64,000 nt of DNA, from contig BBDR01000014.1 in assembly GCA_001312405.1 (NCBI GenBank), positions 65,933 to 129,932 on the forward strand, given 5' to 3'. The DNA is from Clostridium sp. NkU-1 (GTDB taxonomy: Bacteria; Bacillota_A; Clostridia; Lachnospirales; Lachnospiraceae). The position numbers and the translations under genes were made by a program. The number at the start of each line of letters is the position of its first letter. Position 1 is the stretch's first letter. Positions 48,841 through 58,639 of the stretch are shown in pieces. The notes below the pieces were generated by a model. It worked only from the letters and a program-made list of their open reading frames with translations, was not told where the DNA came from and made no database searches.

Positions 48841-50352
48841 ATGACCGAAGTAAAACTTGAAATGAAAGATATATCCATCGAATTTCCTGGAGTAAAGGCT
48901 TTGGATGGAGTTGATTTTGGTCTGAAAAGTGGTACGATTCATGCGCTTGTGGGTGCTAATGGCGCAGGTAAGTCCACCTTGATGAAAGTGCTTGCCGGTG
49001 TCAATACGCATTACACAGGACAAATTTACGTTGGAGGGGAACCGGTGGAAATCCGGTGCCCCAAAGACGCAAAAAATCTTGGGATAGAAATCGTATTTCA
49101 GGAAGTTGACACCGCGTTGATCCCCTATCTGTCCGTGGCTGAGAATGTAATGTTCAACACGCTGGTCAATAAAATGGGGCGAAAACAAATCGTGCACTGG
49201 AAAGAGATCAGGCAGGCAGCAGAAACGGTATTAAAGAAATTAAATGTGGATGTGGATATTAACAAACAGGTATCAGGACTTACGCTGGCACAAAAGCAGA
49301 TGGTTCTCATAGCCAGATGCGTGGCGGAAAAGTGCCGGTTCCTTATTTTAGATGAGCCAACGGCCCCTCTTTCCAATTCCGAGACACTGGAATTGTTCCG
49401 GGTGGTGCGTGAACTGGCAAAAGAGAATGTGGGAGTCGTGTTTATTTCCCACCGCTTAAGTGAGCTTTATGAGATTTGTGAAACGATTACCATTATGAGA
49501 GACGGCAAGCTGGTAACTGAACTGCCGCTTTCTAGGGAACTGGAAGTAAATACTCTTGTCGAATATATGTTAGGCCGTAGCTATGAGGATAATTACATCA
49601 AGAAAAAGTGCGAGATCGGCGGGCCGTTGCTTGAGATAGAAAACCTTTCTGAAAGGGAAGGGAAAGTAAAAAATATCAACATGACCGTTTGCAAAGGGGA
49701 AATTATCGGTGTGGCAGGATTAGTGGGCGCAGGCAAGACAGAGCTTTGCAAGACCCTGTTTTCCGCTTACCAGCAGGCAGGCGGCATCATGAAGCTGAAC
49801 GGAAACGTGATCAAGGCAAAAGGTCCTACCCAGGCTGTTAAAAATGGGCTTGCACTGGTTCCGGAGGAACGGAGAAAAGAAGGCGTCCTGATTTCGGACC
49901 CGGTTGTCTCCAATATCTCTGTGGCAGCCATGGAAAAATATACGAACCGGCTTTCTGTGGTAAACAAGAAGCGGGAAAAAGAGGACGCCAAAAGTATGAT
50001 AAGCGGCCTTGGAATCAAGACGCCATCCGAGAACCAGATCGTTGCCCTGTTGTCCGGCGGAAACCAGCAGAAGGTGGTCGTTGGAAAATGGCTGAACAAG
50101 GATTCAGAGGTTTATATTTTCGACGAGCCGACCAAGGGAATCGACGTGGGGGCCAAGCAGGATATGTATGAGTTAATCGAAGGCTTGGCAGCCAGGGGAA
50201 AAGGCATCATTTATGCCACCTGCGAATTCCAGGAAATATTAAGTATCTGCGACCGCATTTATGTGATGTATGACGGAGAGATCATTAAAGAATTAAACGC
50301 AGCGGATACCAACGAAAAAGAACTGCTTTACTATTCGACAGGAGGTAAATGA
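48841..50352 (+). CDS. RbsA-type duplicated ABC ATPase
   Basis: Intact 503-residue protein with two ATPase halves. Half one: VGANGAGKST, SGLTLAQKQMV in the signature position, FLILDEPTAPLS and ISHRLSELYEI. Half two: VAGLVGAGKTEL, LLSGGNQQKVVVGKWL, VYIFDEPTKGIDVGAKQD. As in RbsA/MglA the second Walker region is degenerate (GAGKTE). It powers the adjacent permease and binding protein. ATG behind TTAAGGAAGAG; only one base separates its stop from the permease start. Confidence 0.95.
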   Translation: MTEVKLEMKDISIEFPGVKALDGVDFGLKSGTIHALVGANGAGKSTLMKVLAGVNTHYTGQIYVGGEPVEIRCPKDAKNLGIEIVFQEVDTALIPYLSVAENVMFNTLVNKMGRKQIVHWKEIRQAAETVLKKLNVDVDINKQVSGLTLAQKQMVLIARCVAEKCRFLILDEPTAPLSNSETLELFRVVRELAKENVGVVFISHRLSELYEICETITIMRDGKLVTELPLSRELEVNTLVEYMLGRSYEDNYIKKKCEIGGPLLEIENLSEREGKVKNINMTVCKGEIIGVAGLVGAGKTELCKTLFSAYQQAGGIMKLNGNVIKAKGPTQAVKNGLALVPEERRKEGVLISDPVVSNISVAAMEKYTNRLSVVNKKREKEDAKSMISGLGIKTPSENQIVALLSGGNQQKVVVGKWLNKDSEVYIFDEPTKGIDVGAKQDMYELIEGLAARGKGIIYATCEFQEILSICDRIYVMYDGEIIKELNAADTNEKELLYYSTGGK

Positions 50353-50353
50353 T

Positions 50354-51372
50354 ATGTCTGGGGCAGAGAAGGTAAAAAAGAAAAGGAACATTGGGGATTT
50401 TGTGACAAAATGGGGTACCATCGCAACAATGCTCATCATGTTCATCCTGTTCACATTTGGAAACTGGAGTAAGGATACGGGATCGAGCATGTTTCTGACC
50501 CAGTCTAATATGATCACGATCCTTCGTGCAGTATCCATTACTACCATTATTGCAATTGGTCTTACGTTTGCCCTGGCGGTAAACGGCATGGATCTTTCCA
50601 TTGGAGCTACGGCCCAGTTTGCTAATGTTTTTGTTATGACGTGTTTTGTATGGCACAACATCAATATAGGTGTTTCCATCATTCTTACGGTGGTCATTTG
50701 CTTAAGCGTTGCGGTGATCAACAGCATTTTGATCGTTAAATTCAAGATACCCGATATGGTTGCGGCACTTTCCGTAATGTTTATGTATCAGGGAGTTTCC
50801 ATGACTTATTCAAAGGGCGGCGCCATCACAGAGCGCATGACCCGTGCCGATGGGACCCAGGCTCCCGGTCTTGTTCCAGAAGCCTTCCGGGCCCTTGGAA
50901 AGGAGCATGGTTGATCATCATCATGATCTGTGTGGTGCTGTTCGCATACTTTTTCTTAAATTATACCAAACACGGCAGATACATGTATGCGGTGGGCGGA
51001 AATCCTGAGGCAGCCCAGCTTTCCGGAATTCCGGTGGCAAAGTATAAGATCCTTGCATACTTTCTGTCAGCCACCTTTGCGGCAATCGGCGGAATCTGTC
51101 TGGCTGCCCGTGTGGGAACGGCGCAGATTTCAGCAGGTGATGCGTACCTGATGCCATCCGTATGTGCGGCTTATATCGGGTTTTCTGTATTGGGCGCAGG
51201 AAAAGCCAATGCATTCGGCACCTTTGCGGGAGCAGTGCTTGTGGGTATGCTGGAAAACGGTCTTATCATGATGTCCGTGCCTTATTATGCCATGAACATC
51301 ATAAAGGGTGCAGTCCTTGCCATTGCGCTTGCCATGACCTATGCAAGCGGCAAGACTAAAAATGTAAACTAA
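50354..51372 (+). CDS. RbsC-type ABC sugar permease (one frameshift)
   Basis: About 339 residues. Helices include LRAVSITTIIAIGLTFALAV followed by the hallmark NGMDLSIGATAQFANV, VVICLSVAVINSILIVKF, and the loop GGNPEAAQLSGIPVAKYKIL of the BPD_transp_2 family. Later helices: VCAAYIGFSVLGAGKANAFG. Break near 50908 (restoring KEPWLIIIMI). Membrane partner of the RbsA-type ATPase. Confidence 0.9.
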
Positions 51373-51411
51373 AAACAGAGACGTTATATTGATCAGGGGA
51401 AGGTGACAGGA

Positions 51412-52636
51412 ATGTCTAAATACGACAGTTATTTTTTGATGAAAGCGGAAGAGGTACCGGATTATGTTCAGGAGAAGCTCTCTTATTTTGATAAGGATGC
51501 CAGTCTGGAATGCAGGGAAATCGGAGACGGAAACTTAAACTACGTGTTCCGTGTAAAGGATCCTGCAAGCGGGAAATCCATTATCGTAAAGCAGGCAGGA
51601 GAAGCGCTTCGCATTTCAGCAGAAATGCATGTTTCCACCGACCGGGGAAGAATTGAAGCAAAGATCCTGGGAATTCAGGATTCCTTTGCACCGGGGCTGG
51701 TTCCAAAGGTTTATCTGTATGACGGAACCATGTGTGCCATGGCAATGGAGGATATGACTGGCCATACCATGATGCGTACCGGTCTGTTAAAGCATGAGAC
51801 CTATCCTGAATTTGCAGACCATGTGACTACTTTTATGGTAAATTCCCTTCTGCGCACAACGGATGTTGTCATGGGACACAAGGAGAAGAAGGAGCTGGTT
51901 AAAAGCTTTATCAATCCGGACTTATGCGAGATTTCAGAGGATCTGGTATACAGCGAGCCCTTTATTGATTACAACCACAGGAACAATGTATTTCCTCCCA
52001 ATGAGGATTTTGTGAAAAAGGAACTGTATGAGGATCAGGCCCTGCATCTGGAGGCTGCCAAACTGAAATTTGAGTTTATGAACAATGCCCAATCCTTAAT
52101 TCACGGGGATTTACATACTGGCTCTGTGTTTATCAACAAGGAGCATACCTATATCTTTGACCCGGAATTCGCCTTCTTTGGGCCTATGGGCTATGATATC
52201 GGCAATGTCATTGCAAACATGTTTTTTGCGTGGTGCAACGGTGACGCTACCATAGAGGATGAAAAGGAAAAAGAAGAGTTTTGCGGCTGGTGCTTAAACA
52301 CCATCTCTGATATCGTGGATCTGTTCGTTGAAAAATATAATAAGGTATTTGACGAGTATGTGACGGAAACCATGGCAAAGGTTCCGGGATTCAAAGAATG
52401 GTATCTGGAAGGAATCCTTTCCGACACTGCCGGAGTGGCAGGACTTGAATCCATCCGCCGGACCGTGGGAATGGCCAATGTTATTGATATTACCACCATT
52501 CCTGATGAGAAAAAAACGGGCGAGAGCCGAAAAGATCGTCATTACTCTGGCAAAGAATTATATCATGAACCGCCGCAGTTTCCGCTGCGGAGCGGATTAC
52601 ATAAACGCGATAAAAGAAGCAGTAAGCAAATTTTGA
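51412..52636 (+). CDS. mtnK: S-methyl-5-thioribose kinase (one frameshift)
   Basis: About 407 residues, aminoglycoside-phosphotransferase-like fold. REIGDGNLNYVFRVKD (glycine loop), IIVKQAGEALRIS, MAMEDMTGHTMMR, the catalytic loop SLIHGDLHTGSVF and the metal motif DPEFAFFGPMGYDIGN are exact MtnK landmarks. It phosphorylates 5-methylthioribose, and in some bacteria 5-deoxyribose, at C1. Break near 52514. ATG 51412 behind GGGGAAGG is preferred to GTG 51403. Operon with the importer and MtnA. Confidence 0.93.
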
Positions 52637-52681
52637 GGCCGGCAACAGGATTGAAAGCCGGTAAAAAAGAAAGGGATAACA

Positions 52682-53787
52682 ATGAGCGAAGAAACAAAAA
52701 AATCCATCATGGACTATGATACCGTGGCACTTGACGAGGAGAACAATGCCTGGTGATCATAGACCAGACACAGCTTCCGTATCATACGGAAATTCTTTCC
52801 CTGACAAAACAGGAGGATATCTGGAATGCAATCTATCTTCTCCAGGTAAGAGGGGCGCCTGCCATCGGAGTGGCGGCAGCCATCGGCATCTATCTGGCCG
52901 CAAGAGAGATCAAGGCAGATGGTTATGATGATTTTTATGCAGAATTTCAAAAAGCAAAGGACTATCTTGATTCCGCACGTCCCACTGCTGTCAATTTATC
53001 ATGGGCGCTGAAGCGGATGGAACAGGTGGTTTTGAAAAACAAAGAGAAGTCTGTTCCTGAAATCGTAGAGTTTCTCCATAAAGAGGCAATAGAGATCCGG
53101 GAAGAGGATATCTGGGTTTGCAAAATGATTGGAGAATACGGCCTTTCTCTCGTAAAGCCGGGTGACGGCCTTTTAACCCACTGCAATGCCGGGCAGCTGG
53201 CAACGGTGAAATACGGAACCGCTACGGCTCCTATGTACCTTGGACACGAAAAAGGCTATGGCTTCCGCATCTTTTCCGATGAGACCAGACCCCTTCTTCA
53301 GGGGGCCAGACTGACTTCCTTCGAATTAAAGGAATCAGGTCTTGATGTCACTGTGATCTGCGACAATATGTCGGCCACAGTCATGAGAAATGGCTGGGTG
53401 GATGCCGTATTTGTAGGCTGTGACCGGGTGGCGGCCAATGGGGATACCGCAAACAAGATCGGTACATCCATGGTTGCTCTGGCAGCCAAACGCTATGGTG
53501 TGCCCATGTATATCTGCGCGCCCACATCCACCATTGATATGAACACCCCTACCGGCAAGGAGATCCACATTGAGGAGCGTCCGGCAGAGGAAGTGGTGGA
53601 AATGTGGTATAAAAAGCGGATGGCACCGAAAGGCGTAAAGGTATTTAATCCCGCATTCGATGTGACGGACAATGATCTGATCGCAGGAATCGTGACAGAG
53701 TATGGGATTGCCAAAGCGCCTTATACAGAATCATTAAAAGAAATATTCAGGAAAAAGGAAGAGGCCCTGAAAGCGAAAGAAATGTAA
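52682..53787 (+). CDS. mtnA: S-methyl-5-thioribose-1-phosphate isomerase (one frameshift)
   Basis: About 368 residues, eIF2B-like fold. LQVRGAPAIGVAAAIGIYLA, LLTHCNAGQLATVKYGTA (catalytic Cys), the metal/acid motif FVGCDRVAANGDTANKIGTS (catalytic Asp) and YICAPTSTIDMNTPTG are diagnostic. Converts MTR-1-P to methylthioribulose-1-phosphate (or the 5-deoxy analogue). One lost C near 52752 restores EENNALVIIDQTQLP. ATG 52682 with a GGGATAAC site. No mtnB/C/D/E/X dehydratase pathway genes are visible; the next enzyme is the aldolase in the divergent-side operon. Confidence 0.94.
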
Positions 53788-53805
53788 GTTTTTTGGCATA
53801 AGAAA

Positions 53806-53843
53806 AAGAGGATGTCTCAAAGGTACTGGGACATCCTCTTGCC
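53806..53843. terminator. Bidirectional terminator between mtnA and deoR-type gene
   Basis: 13-bp stem AAGAGGATGTCTC with GGGACATCCTCTT (one offset), A-rich on one side and TT on the other, between convergent stops. Confidence 0.75.
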
Positions 53844-53853
53844 GAAATCAGGC

Positions 53854-54621
53854 TCAGCTTTCCGCTGCTTCATAAAGTTCTACATTATTTTTGAAAAGGT
53901 ATTCTCTCCACTGGCCGTTCATCTGTTTGTCAGTGACCAGTCCTGTGATGGTTTCAAAACCGGATATCCGGATAAATGAGGTCTTATCAAATTTGGAATG
54001 GTCTGCAATGAGATAAACGTGATTGCTCCTGGTCATCAGCATCTGGCGTATGGCGGCAATGGCTTCATTGGAATCGGTGATTCCGTGTTCCATGGAAACG
54101 CTCCGGCAGGACATAAAGGTTTTATCCAGGTAAAAGGATTCCAGATTCTTAAGGGCCGTATTGCCTACAAAAGCTTTGTCCCTGGGAGTATAGGAGCCTC
54201 CGATGGAAATGAGGCGGATATCCTCTTTGTCATACAGTTCATTGATGATCAGCAGGGAATTTGTTACCACGGTAAGGCGCATTCCCTGTAAGGTCTTTGC
54301 CAGCTGAAGGGCCGTGGTAGAAGCATCCAGGAAAATAGAGTCCCCGTTGTGAATGATTGACAGGCACTTTTTCGCGATGGCCTGCTTGCTTTCCATATAT
54401 GCGGTTTCCCGGATCGTTAAATCTACGTTATTCTCAACCCCGTCTTGTATGAATGCACCGCCATATGTTCTGGTCAGGAACCCGTCATCCTCCAATTGCT
54501 TTAAGTCCCTCCGGATGGTTTCCTCGGTCACGGAGAAGATTTTGGAAAGTTCGGTCACCGTAACGCTTTTCTTTTCTAAAATAATATCTTTGATCTTGGC
54601 TTTCCTCGTTACTGCTAACAT
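53854..54621 (-). CDS. DeoR-family sugar-phosphate-responsive repressor
   Basis: Intact protein of about 255 residues. The N-terminal winged helix KIKDIILEKKSVTVTELSKI, then FSVTEETIRRDLKQLE (recognition helix, DeoR signature) and TRTYGGAF. The sugar-phosphate-binding domain has IFLDASTTALQLAKTL, VVTNSLLIINEL and the conserved Lys/Asp in HVYLIADHSKFDKTSF. The effector is likely a ribulose- or ribose-1-phosphate analogue. ATG 54621 chosen with AAAGGA about 8 bases upstream; ATG 54627 is too close to it. Placed between the uptake/mtn operon and the metabolosome operon, whose promoters share a repeat. Confidence 0.9.
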   Translation of the reverse strand: MLAVTRKAKIKDIILEKKSVTVTELSKIFSVTEETIRRDLKQLEDDGFLTRTYGGAFIQDGVENNVDLTIRETAYMESKQAIAKKCLSIIHNGDSIFLDASTTALQLAKTLQGMRLTVVTNSLLIINELYDKEDIRLISIGGSYTPRDKAFVGNTALKNLESFYLDKTFMSCRSVSMEHGITDSNEAIAAIRQMLMTRSNHVYLIADHSKFDKTSFIRISGFETITGLVTDKQMNGQWREYLFKNNVELYEAAES

Positions 54622-54778
54622 AGGCATGTTCCTTTCTTTGTGACAACAGATGTTTGTTTGAAATAAAATGCAATATAAAACCATAAGAATCAGGTGGCAT
54701 ATAAGTATATTGTATAATTATTTTGATTAAATGTAAAGGAAAAATGGACAAAATAGAAATAAAAGAGTAAAATCAGAA

Positions 54779-54825
54779 ATAAAACAACATGAAACATTGA
54801 CAATAAAACACAAAAGTGGTAAAAA
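54779..54825 (+). promoter_or_regulatory. Metabolosome promoter with ATAAAACAA-type repeats
   Basis: TTGACA (54797-54802), 17-base spacer, TAAAAA (54820-54825). ATAAAACAA at 54779-54787 and ATAAAACAC at 54803-54811 flank and fill the -35/-10 spacer, so a bound repressor would block polymerase. Confidence 0.6.
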
Positions 54826-54892
54826 TACAGTATAAAAGATTAGAGTTCGGACAGAAAGAACATGTAGTTGTTTGGACTTTGGAGGTAAAGAT

Positions 54893-55852
54893 ATGATGAC
54901 AGTTCAAGGCGTAAAGTACATGTCTGATTTTGAAGCCAAAAAGGCGATTTTGGACATCGGCAGGCGCATGTACAACAAAGGCTTTGTGGCCTCGAATGAT
55001 GGAAACATCAGTTGTAAGGTAGGGCCGAACACCATCTGGACGACGCCGACCGGGGTATCAAAGGGATTTATGACACAGGATATGCTGGTGAAAATGGATT
55101 TAAACGGAAAGGTGCTGATGGGAAGATATAAGCCCTCCTCAGAAGTAAAAATGCATTTAAGGGTTTATAAGGAAAATCCGGATGTGCAGGCAGTTACCCA
55201 TGCCCACCCGCTGGTTGCAACCAGCTTTGCCATTGCCGGGATCAGTCTGGATGCTGCGATCCTTACGGAAGCGGTGCTGGGGCTTGGATCCATCCCGGTT
55301 GCAAAATACGCAACACCGGGCACGGATGAAGTTCCTGATTCCATCGCGCCCTTTGTAAACACCCACAATGGCGTGCTTCTTGCAAACCATGGGGCCCTGA
55401 CTTGGGGAAAAGACATTTACCAGGCATTTTTCAGGCTGGAATCCATTGAGTATTATGCCACCATATTGATGTATACAGGCAATATCATCGGACGCCAGAA
55501 TGTGCTTTCCTGCGATCAGGTAAATAAGCTGCTGGATATCCGGCATAAGCTTGGCATCACAGCAGGCGGGATTCCGCCATGCTCCGCAGAAGAGACGAAC
55601 ATGAAGGATGTGGTTTCGGCATCAGATGTCCGGCCGGCAGGGCAGAACGTTCCAGGGCCTGCATTAAAAGGGGTAACTTCCATTGTAAGGCCGGGAGAGG
55701 GGCTGCCGGACTCTGGCTGCGGCTGTACCGGTGTGACACAGAAGGCGCCGTCCTCAGAGAAACAAAAGCCTGTGCAGGCGGAAGCATTAGGTAAGGCAAA
55801 GGAGGAAATCATAGCCGAAGTAGTGAGAAGAGTGACAGAGCAGCTATGCTAG
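54893..55852 (+). CDS. Class II aldolase (fuculose/5-deoxyribulose-1-P aldolase type) with encapsulation-peptide tail
   Basis: Intact, about 319 residues. Residues 1-215 form the class II aldolase/adducin fold: GFVASNDGNISCKVGP, SSEVKMHLRVY (catalytic Glu), VTHAHPLVATSFA (zinc His pair), and LLANHGALTWGKDIY (third His). A Pro/Ser/Gly-rich linker of about 75 residues follows, and the end is an amphipathic helix ALGKAKEEIIAEVVRRVTEQ, typical of peptides that target enzymes into bacterial microcompartments. Expected reaction: ketose-1-phosphate to DHAP plus aldehyde. RBS GGAGGT favours ATG 54893 over the TTG at 54872. Next to PduP and shell genes; mtnK/mtnA across the regulator predict MTRu-1-P or 5-deoxyribulose-1-P as substrate. 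Confidence 0.9.
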   Translation: MMTVQGVKYMSDFEAKKAILDIGRRMYNKGFVASNDGNISCKVGPNTIWTTPTGVSKGFMTQDMLVKMDLNGKVLMGRYKPSSEVKMHLRVYKENPDVQAVTHAHPLVATSFAIAGISLDAAILTEAVLGLGSIPVAKYATPGTDEVPDSIAPFVNTHNGVLLANHGALTWGKDIYQAFFRLESIEYYATILMYTGNIIGRQNVLSCDQVNKLLDIRHKLGITAGGIPPCSAEETNMKDVVSASDVRPAGQNVPGPALKGVTSIVRPGEGLPDSGCGCTGVTQKAPSSEKQKPVQAEALGKAKEEIIAEVVRRVTEQLC

Positions 55853-55862
55853 GAGGCAGATC

Positions 55863-57282
55863 ATGGAAATTGGGGCGAAAGAGATAGAACTTATTGTAAG
55901 GGAAGTGCTTGCAGGCATAGAAAGCAGGGGCGTAAAGCCTTCCTATTTTCCCGCTCAAAGTGAAAACGGGGTATTTGAGCGGGTGGAGGATGCCATTGCG
56001 GCGGCCCACGCGGCCCAGCGTCAATGGGCAGAGAATTACAGGGTCGGGGACAGGCGGAGAATCATTGAGGCCATACGGCTGACGGCAAAAAGCCATGCAG
56101 AAACCCTGGCAAAAATGGTTTGGGAAGAAACCGGAATGGGGCGTTTTGAGGATAAGATCCAGAAGCATATGGCTGTGATTGAAAAAACTCCGGGTGTGGA
56201 ATGCCTGACCACGGACGCCATTTCAGGTGACGAAGGGCTGATGATAGAAGAGTATGCTCCCTTTGGAGTGATCGGAGCCATCACGCCCTCCACCAACCCA
56301 ACGGAAACTATAATAAACAATACCATCAGCATGATAGCCGGAGGAAATTCCGTTGTGTTTAACGTCCATCCGGGAGCGAAAAGATGCTGTGCCCACTGCC
56401 TGAAGCTTCTTCATCAGGCCATTGTGGAAAATGGAGGTCCGGCAAATTTAATCACCATGCAGAAAGAGCCTGACATGGAGGCGGTGAGCAAGATGACGGC
56501 TGATCCCAGAATCCGCCTTATGGTCGGTACAGGAGGCATGCCAATGGTAAATGCCCTGCTTCGTTCCGGAAAGAAGACCATCGGGGCAGGTGCAGGAAAC
56601 CCGCCGGTCATTGTAGACGATACAGCGGACATAAGTCTTGCTGCAAAAGAGATTTACCGTGGTGCTTCCTTTGATAACAACATTCTGTGTCTGGCGGAAA
56701 AGGAAGTCTTTGTCATGGAAAGGGCTGCGGATGAACTGGTGAATAAGCTGGTAACGGAAGGCGCTTACCTGCTTAGTTCCATGGAGTTAAATGAAATCTT
56801 AAAGTTTGCCATGGTTGAAAAAAACGGAAGCTATGAAGTGAATAAAAAGTGGGTTGGAAAGGATGCAGCCCGGTTTTTGGAAGAGATCGGGGTTTCCGGC
56901 CATAAGGATGTCCGCCTGCTCATCTGTGAGACAGACAGAAGCCATCCCTTTGTCATGGTAGAGCAGCTGATGCCCATACTTCCCATCGTGCGGTTAAGGA
57001 CCTTTGAGGAATGTGTGGAGTGTGCAGTGGCAGCAGAGTCAGGCAACAGGCATACGGCATCCATGTTTTCCAGAAATGTTGAGAACATGACCAAATTCGG
57101 AAAAGTGATTGAAACCACCATTTTTACGAAGAACGGTTCGACTAAAAGGGGTGGGGATCGGCGGAGAGGGCCATACGACCATGACCATTGCAGGCCCCAC
57201 CGGAGAGGGGCTTACCTGCGCGAGAAGCTTTACCAGAAGACGCAGATGCATGCTGGCAGAAGGAGGCCTGCGGATCATCTAG
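55863..57282 (+). CDS. CoA-acylating aldehyde dehydrogenase, PduP/EutE type (one frameshift)
   Basis: About 473 residues. The N-terminal amphipathic helix IGAKEIELIVREVLAGIES is a candidate encapsulation peptide. The dehydrogenase body has FGVIGAITPSTNPTETIINN, VVFNVHPGAKRCCAHCL, GTGGMPMVNALL, and the catalytic Cys in SFDNNILCLAEKEVF. Converts an aldehyde to acyl-CoA with NAD+. Break near 57142 in an A/G run; GVGIGGEGHTTMTIAGPTG is restored. RBS AGGAGG. Would handle the aldehyde formed by the aldolase inside the shell. Confidence 0.93.
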
Positions 57283-57298
57283 AGAAGGGAAGGTACAT

Positions 57299-57637
57299 AT
57301 GGCAATCGGCTTTTTGGAGTGTGCAGGATACGGGGCAGTTCTTTATGCCATGGATAAGGCCTGTAAGGCGGCAGATGTGAGGATTATCGGTATCGACACC
57401 ATCAATCCCAAAGATACGGCCGCGTTCATTCCCCTTACGGTCCAGGTGAAATTTGAAGGCGGAATTGATGACGTGAAAGAGGCCTGTGAGGCGGCAGAAC
57501 GGGCAGCCCTTAAATTTAACAGTCCGAATGAGGTTCTGACAGAGATCATTGAAAACCCATACGAGGGAACAAAGGCGCTGTCTCATATAACAAAGGTATC
57601 TTTCGGGGAAGAAAACATTATAAATTTCAGGAGGTAG
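57299..57637 (+). CDS. BMC-H shell protein, divergent pore
   Basis: Intact 112-residue single-BMC-domain protein starting AIGFLECAGYGAVLYAMDKA. The segment that normally reads KIGSG at the hexamer pore is replaced by a longer NPKDTAAFIPLTVQ loop, followed by GIDDVKEACEAAERAA. A C-terminal tail (FNSPNEVLTEIIENPYEG) extends the domain. The altered pore suggests a different permeability from the two canonical BMC-H proteins downstream. ATG 57299 behind GGGAAGGT, 16 bases after the PduP stop. Confidence 0.85.
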   Translation: MAIGFLECAGYGAVLYAMDKACKAADVRIIGIDTINPKDTAAFIPLTVQVKFEGGIDDVKEACEAAERAALKFNSPNEVLTEIIENPYEGTKALSHITKVSFGEENIINFRR

Positions 57638-57643
57638 CAAGAT

Positions 57644-57922
57644 ATGGCATCCACATCAATTGGTTTAGTTGAAACAAGGGGGCTGACTGCATCCATCGAA
57701 GCAGCAGATGCAATGTTAAAGGCGGCAGACGTTGAACTTGTGGGAACCGAGAAAATCGGTTCCGGTCTGGTAACCGTCATTGTAACCGGAGAGGTAGGCG
57801 CGGTAAAGGCAGCTACCGAGGCAGGAGAGGCGGCGGCTTCCAGAATTGGAGAGCTGGTAGCAGTCCATGTGATTCCCAGGCCGCATCAGGATATTGACAA
57901 AATTTTGCCAAGGATCAAATAG
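57644..57922 (+). CDS. BMC-H shell protein, PduA/EutM type
   Basis: Intact 92-residue canonical hexameric shell protein: [40 protein letters not shown] (pore KIGSG), [21 protein letters not shown] and the ending [18 protein letters not shown]. Forms flat hexagonal tiles of the microcompartment shell. Nearly duplicated by the gene at 58304. RBS AGGAGGTAGC. Confidence 0.96.
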   Translation: MASTSIGLVETRGLTASIEAADAMLKAADVELVGTEKIGSGLVTVIVTGEVGAVKAATEAGEAAASRIGELVAVHVIPRPHQDIDKILPRIK

Positions 57923-57943
57923 GCAGCAGCAAAGGTGGGCGTC

Positions 57944-58303
57944 ATGAAAACAAACCGAAACGCCATAGGGGTTTTAGAAATTAATTATTATGCCAATACC
58001 GTAGTGGTGGTGGACCAGGCATTAAAGGCGGCTGAAGTGGAAATCGTAAGCTGCCATAAAAGGCTGGGAGGAAGGATGTGCCACACCGTATTAGCGGGCG
58101 AGACCTCGGCGGTTCGTGCAGCCGTGGAGGCGGCCAGAGAGGCCGGACGGATCGTGGGAGACGACAACGTTAAGGTGTCCGTATCCATCGAAAACCCTCA
58201 TCCAGAGGTAATAAAGCTTTTAAATATGATAGACAGGCATGAAAAGGAAAAGGATTGTGTAAAGCCAGAGGAAGAAGAGCACAAGATTAAGGAGGAAAAG
58301 TAA
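57944..58303 (+). CDS. BMC-H shell protein with charged C-terminal extension
   Basis: Intact BMC-domain protein of 119 residues: AIGVLEINYYANTVVVVDQA, a Cys-containing pore region CHKRLGGRMCHTVLAG, TSAVRAAVEAAREAGRIVG, and a highly charged tail (HEKEKDCVKPEEEEHKIKEE). The pore loop RLGGRMC differs from KIGSG. The tail could contact cargo or neighbouring shell proteins. ATG 57944 chosen with AAAGGTGG; GTG 57935 overlaps that site. Confidence 0.88.
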   Translation: MKTNRNAIGVLEINYYANTVVVVDQALKAAEVEIVSCHKRLGGRMCHTVLAGETSAVRAAVEAAREAGRIVGDDNVKVSVSIENPHPEVIKLLNMIDRHEKEKDCVKPEEEEHKIKEEK

Positions 58304-58603
58304 ATGGCAGAGACAGCAGTAAAAAGGGGAATGTTGGCATTAGGGATGATTGAGACAAGAGGCCTTACCGCATCAATTGAGGCAGCAGATGCCATGTTAA
58401 AGGCAGCAGACGTTGAAATGGTGGGAACCGAGAAAATCGGCTCCGGTCTGGTATCGGTCATGGTTCAGGGAGATGTGGGAGCTGTCAAGGCAGCAGTGGA
58501 AGCAGGAGAGGAAGCAGCCTCCAGAGTGGGAGAGGTAGTAGCAGTTCATGTAATTCCAAGACCCCATAATTCCATAGGCGGAATCCTTCCATTCCTTAAA
58601 TAA
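58304..58603 (+). CDS. BMC-H shell protein, PduA/EutM type (paralogue)
   Basis: Intact 99 residues: [60 protein letters not shown]. It differs from the 57644 gene at only a minority of positions, with high identity also at DNA level, so the two arose by recent duplication around the 57944 gene. The ATG immediately follows the previous TAA, with AAGGAGG inside the upstream gene. Confidence 0.96.
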   Translation: MAETAVKRGMLALGMIETRGLTASIEAADAMLKAADVEMVGTEKIGSGLVSVMVQGDVGAVKAAVEAGEEAASRVGEVVAVHVIPRPHNSIGGILPFLK

Positions 58604-58639
58604 AAAGAACAGGAAAGTGCTTAAGGGCGGAGGCTTACA

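Noticed and set aside
48841..50352. Dedicated ribose transporter (rbs operon)
   Set aside because: The ATPase and permease are ribose-type, but there is no rbsK or rbsD; the co-transcribed mtnK and mtnA point to a modified ribose.
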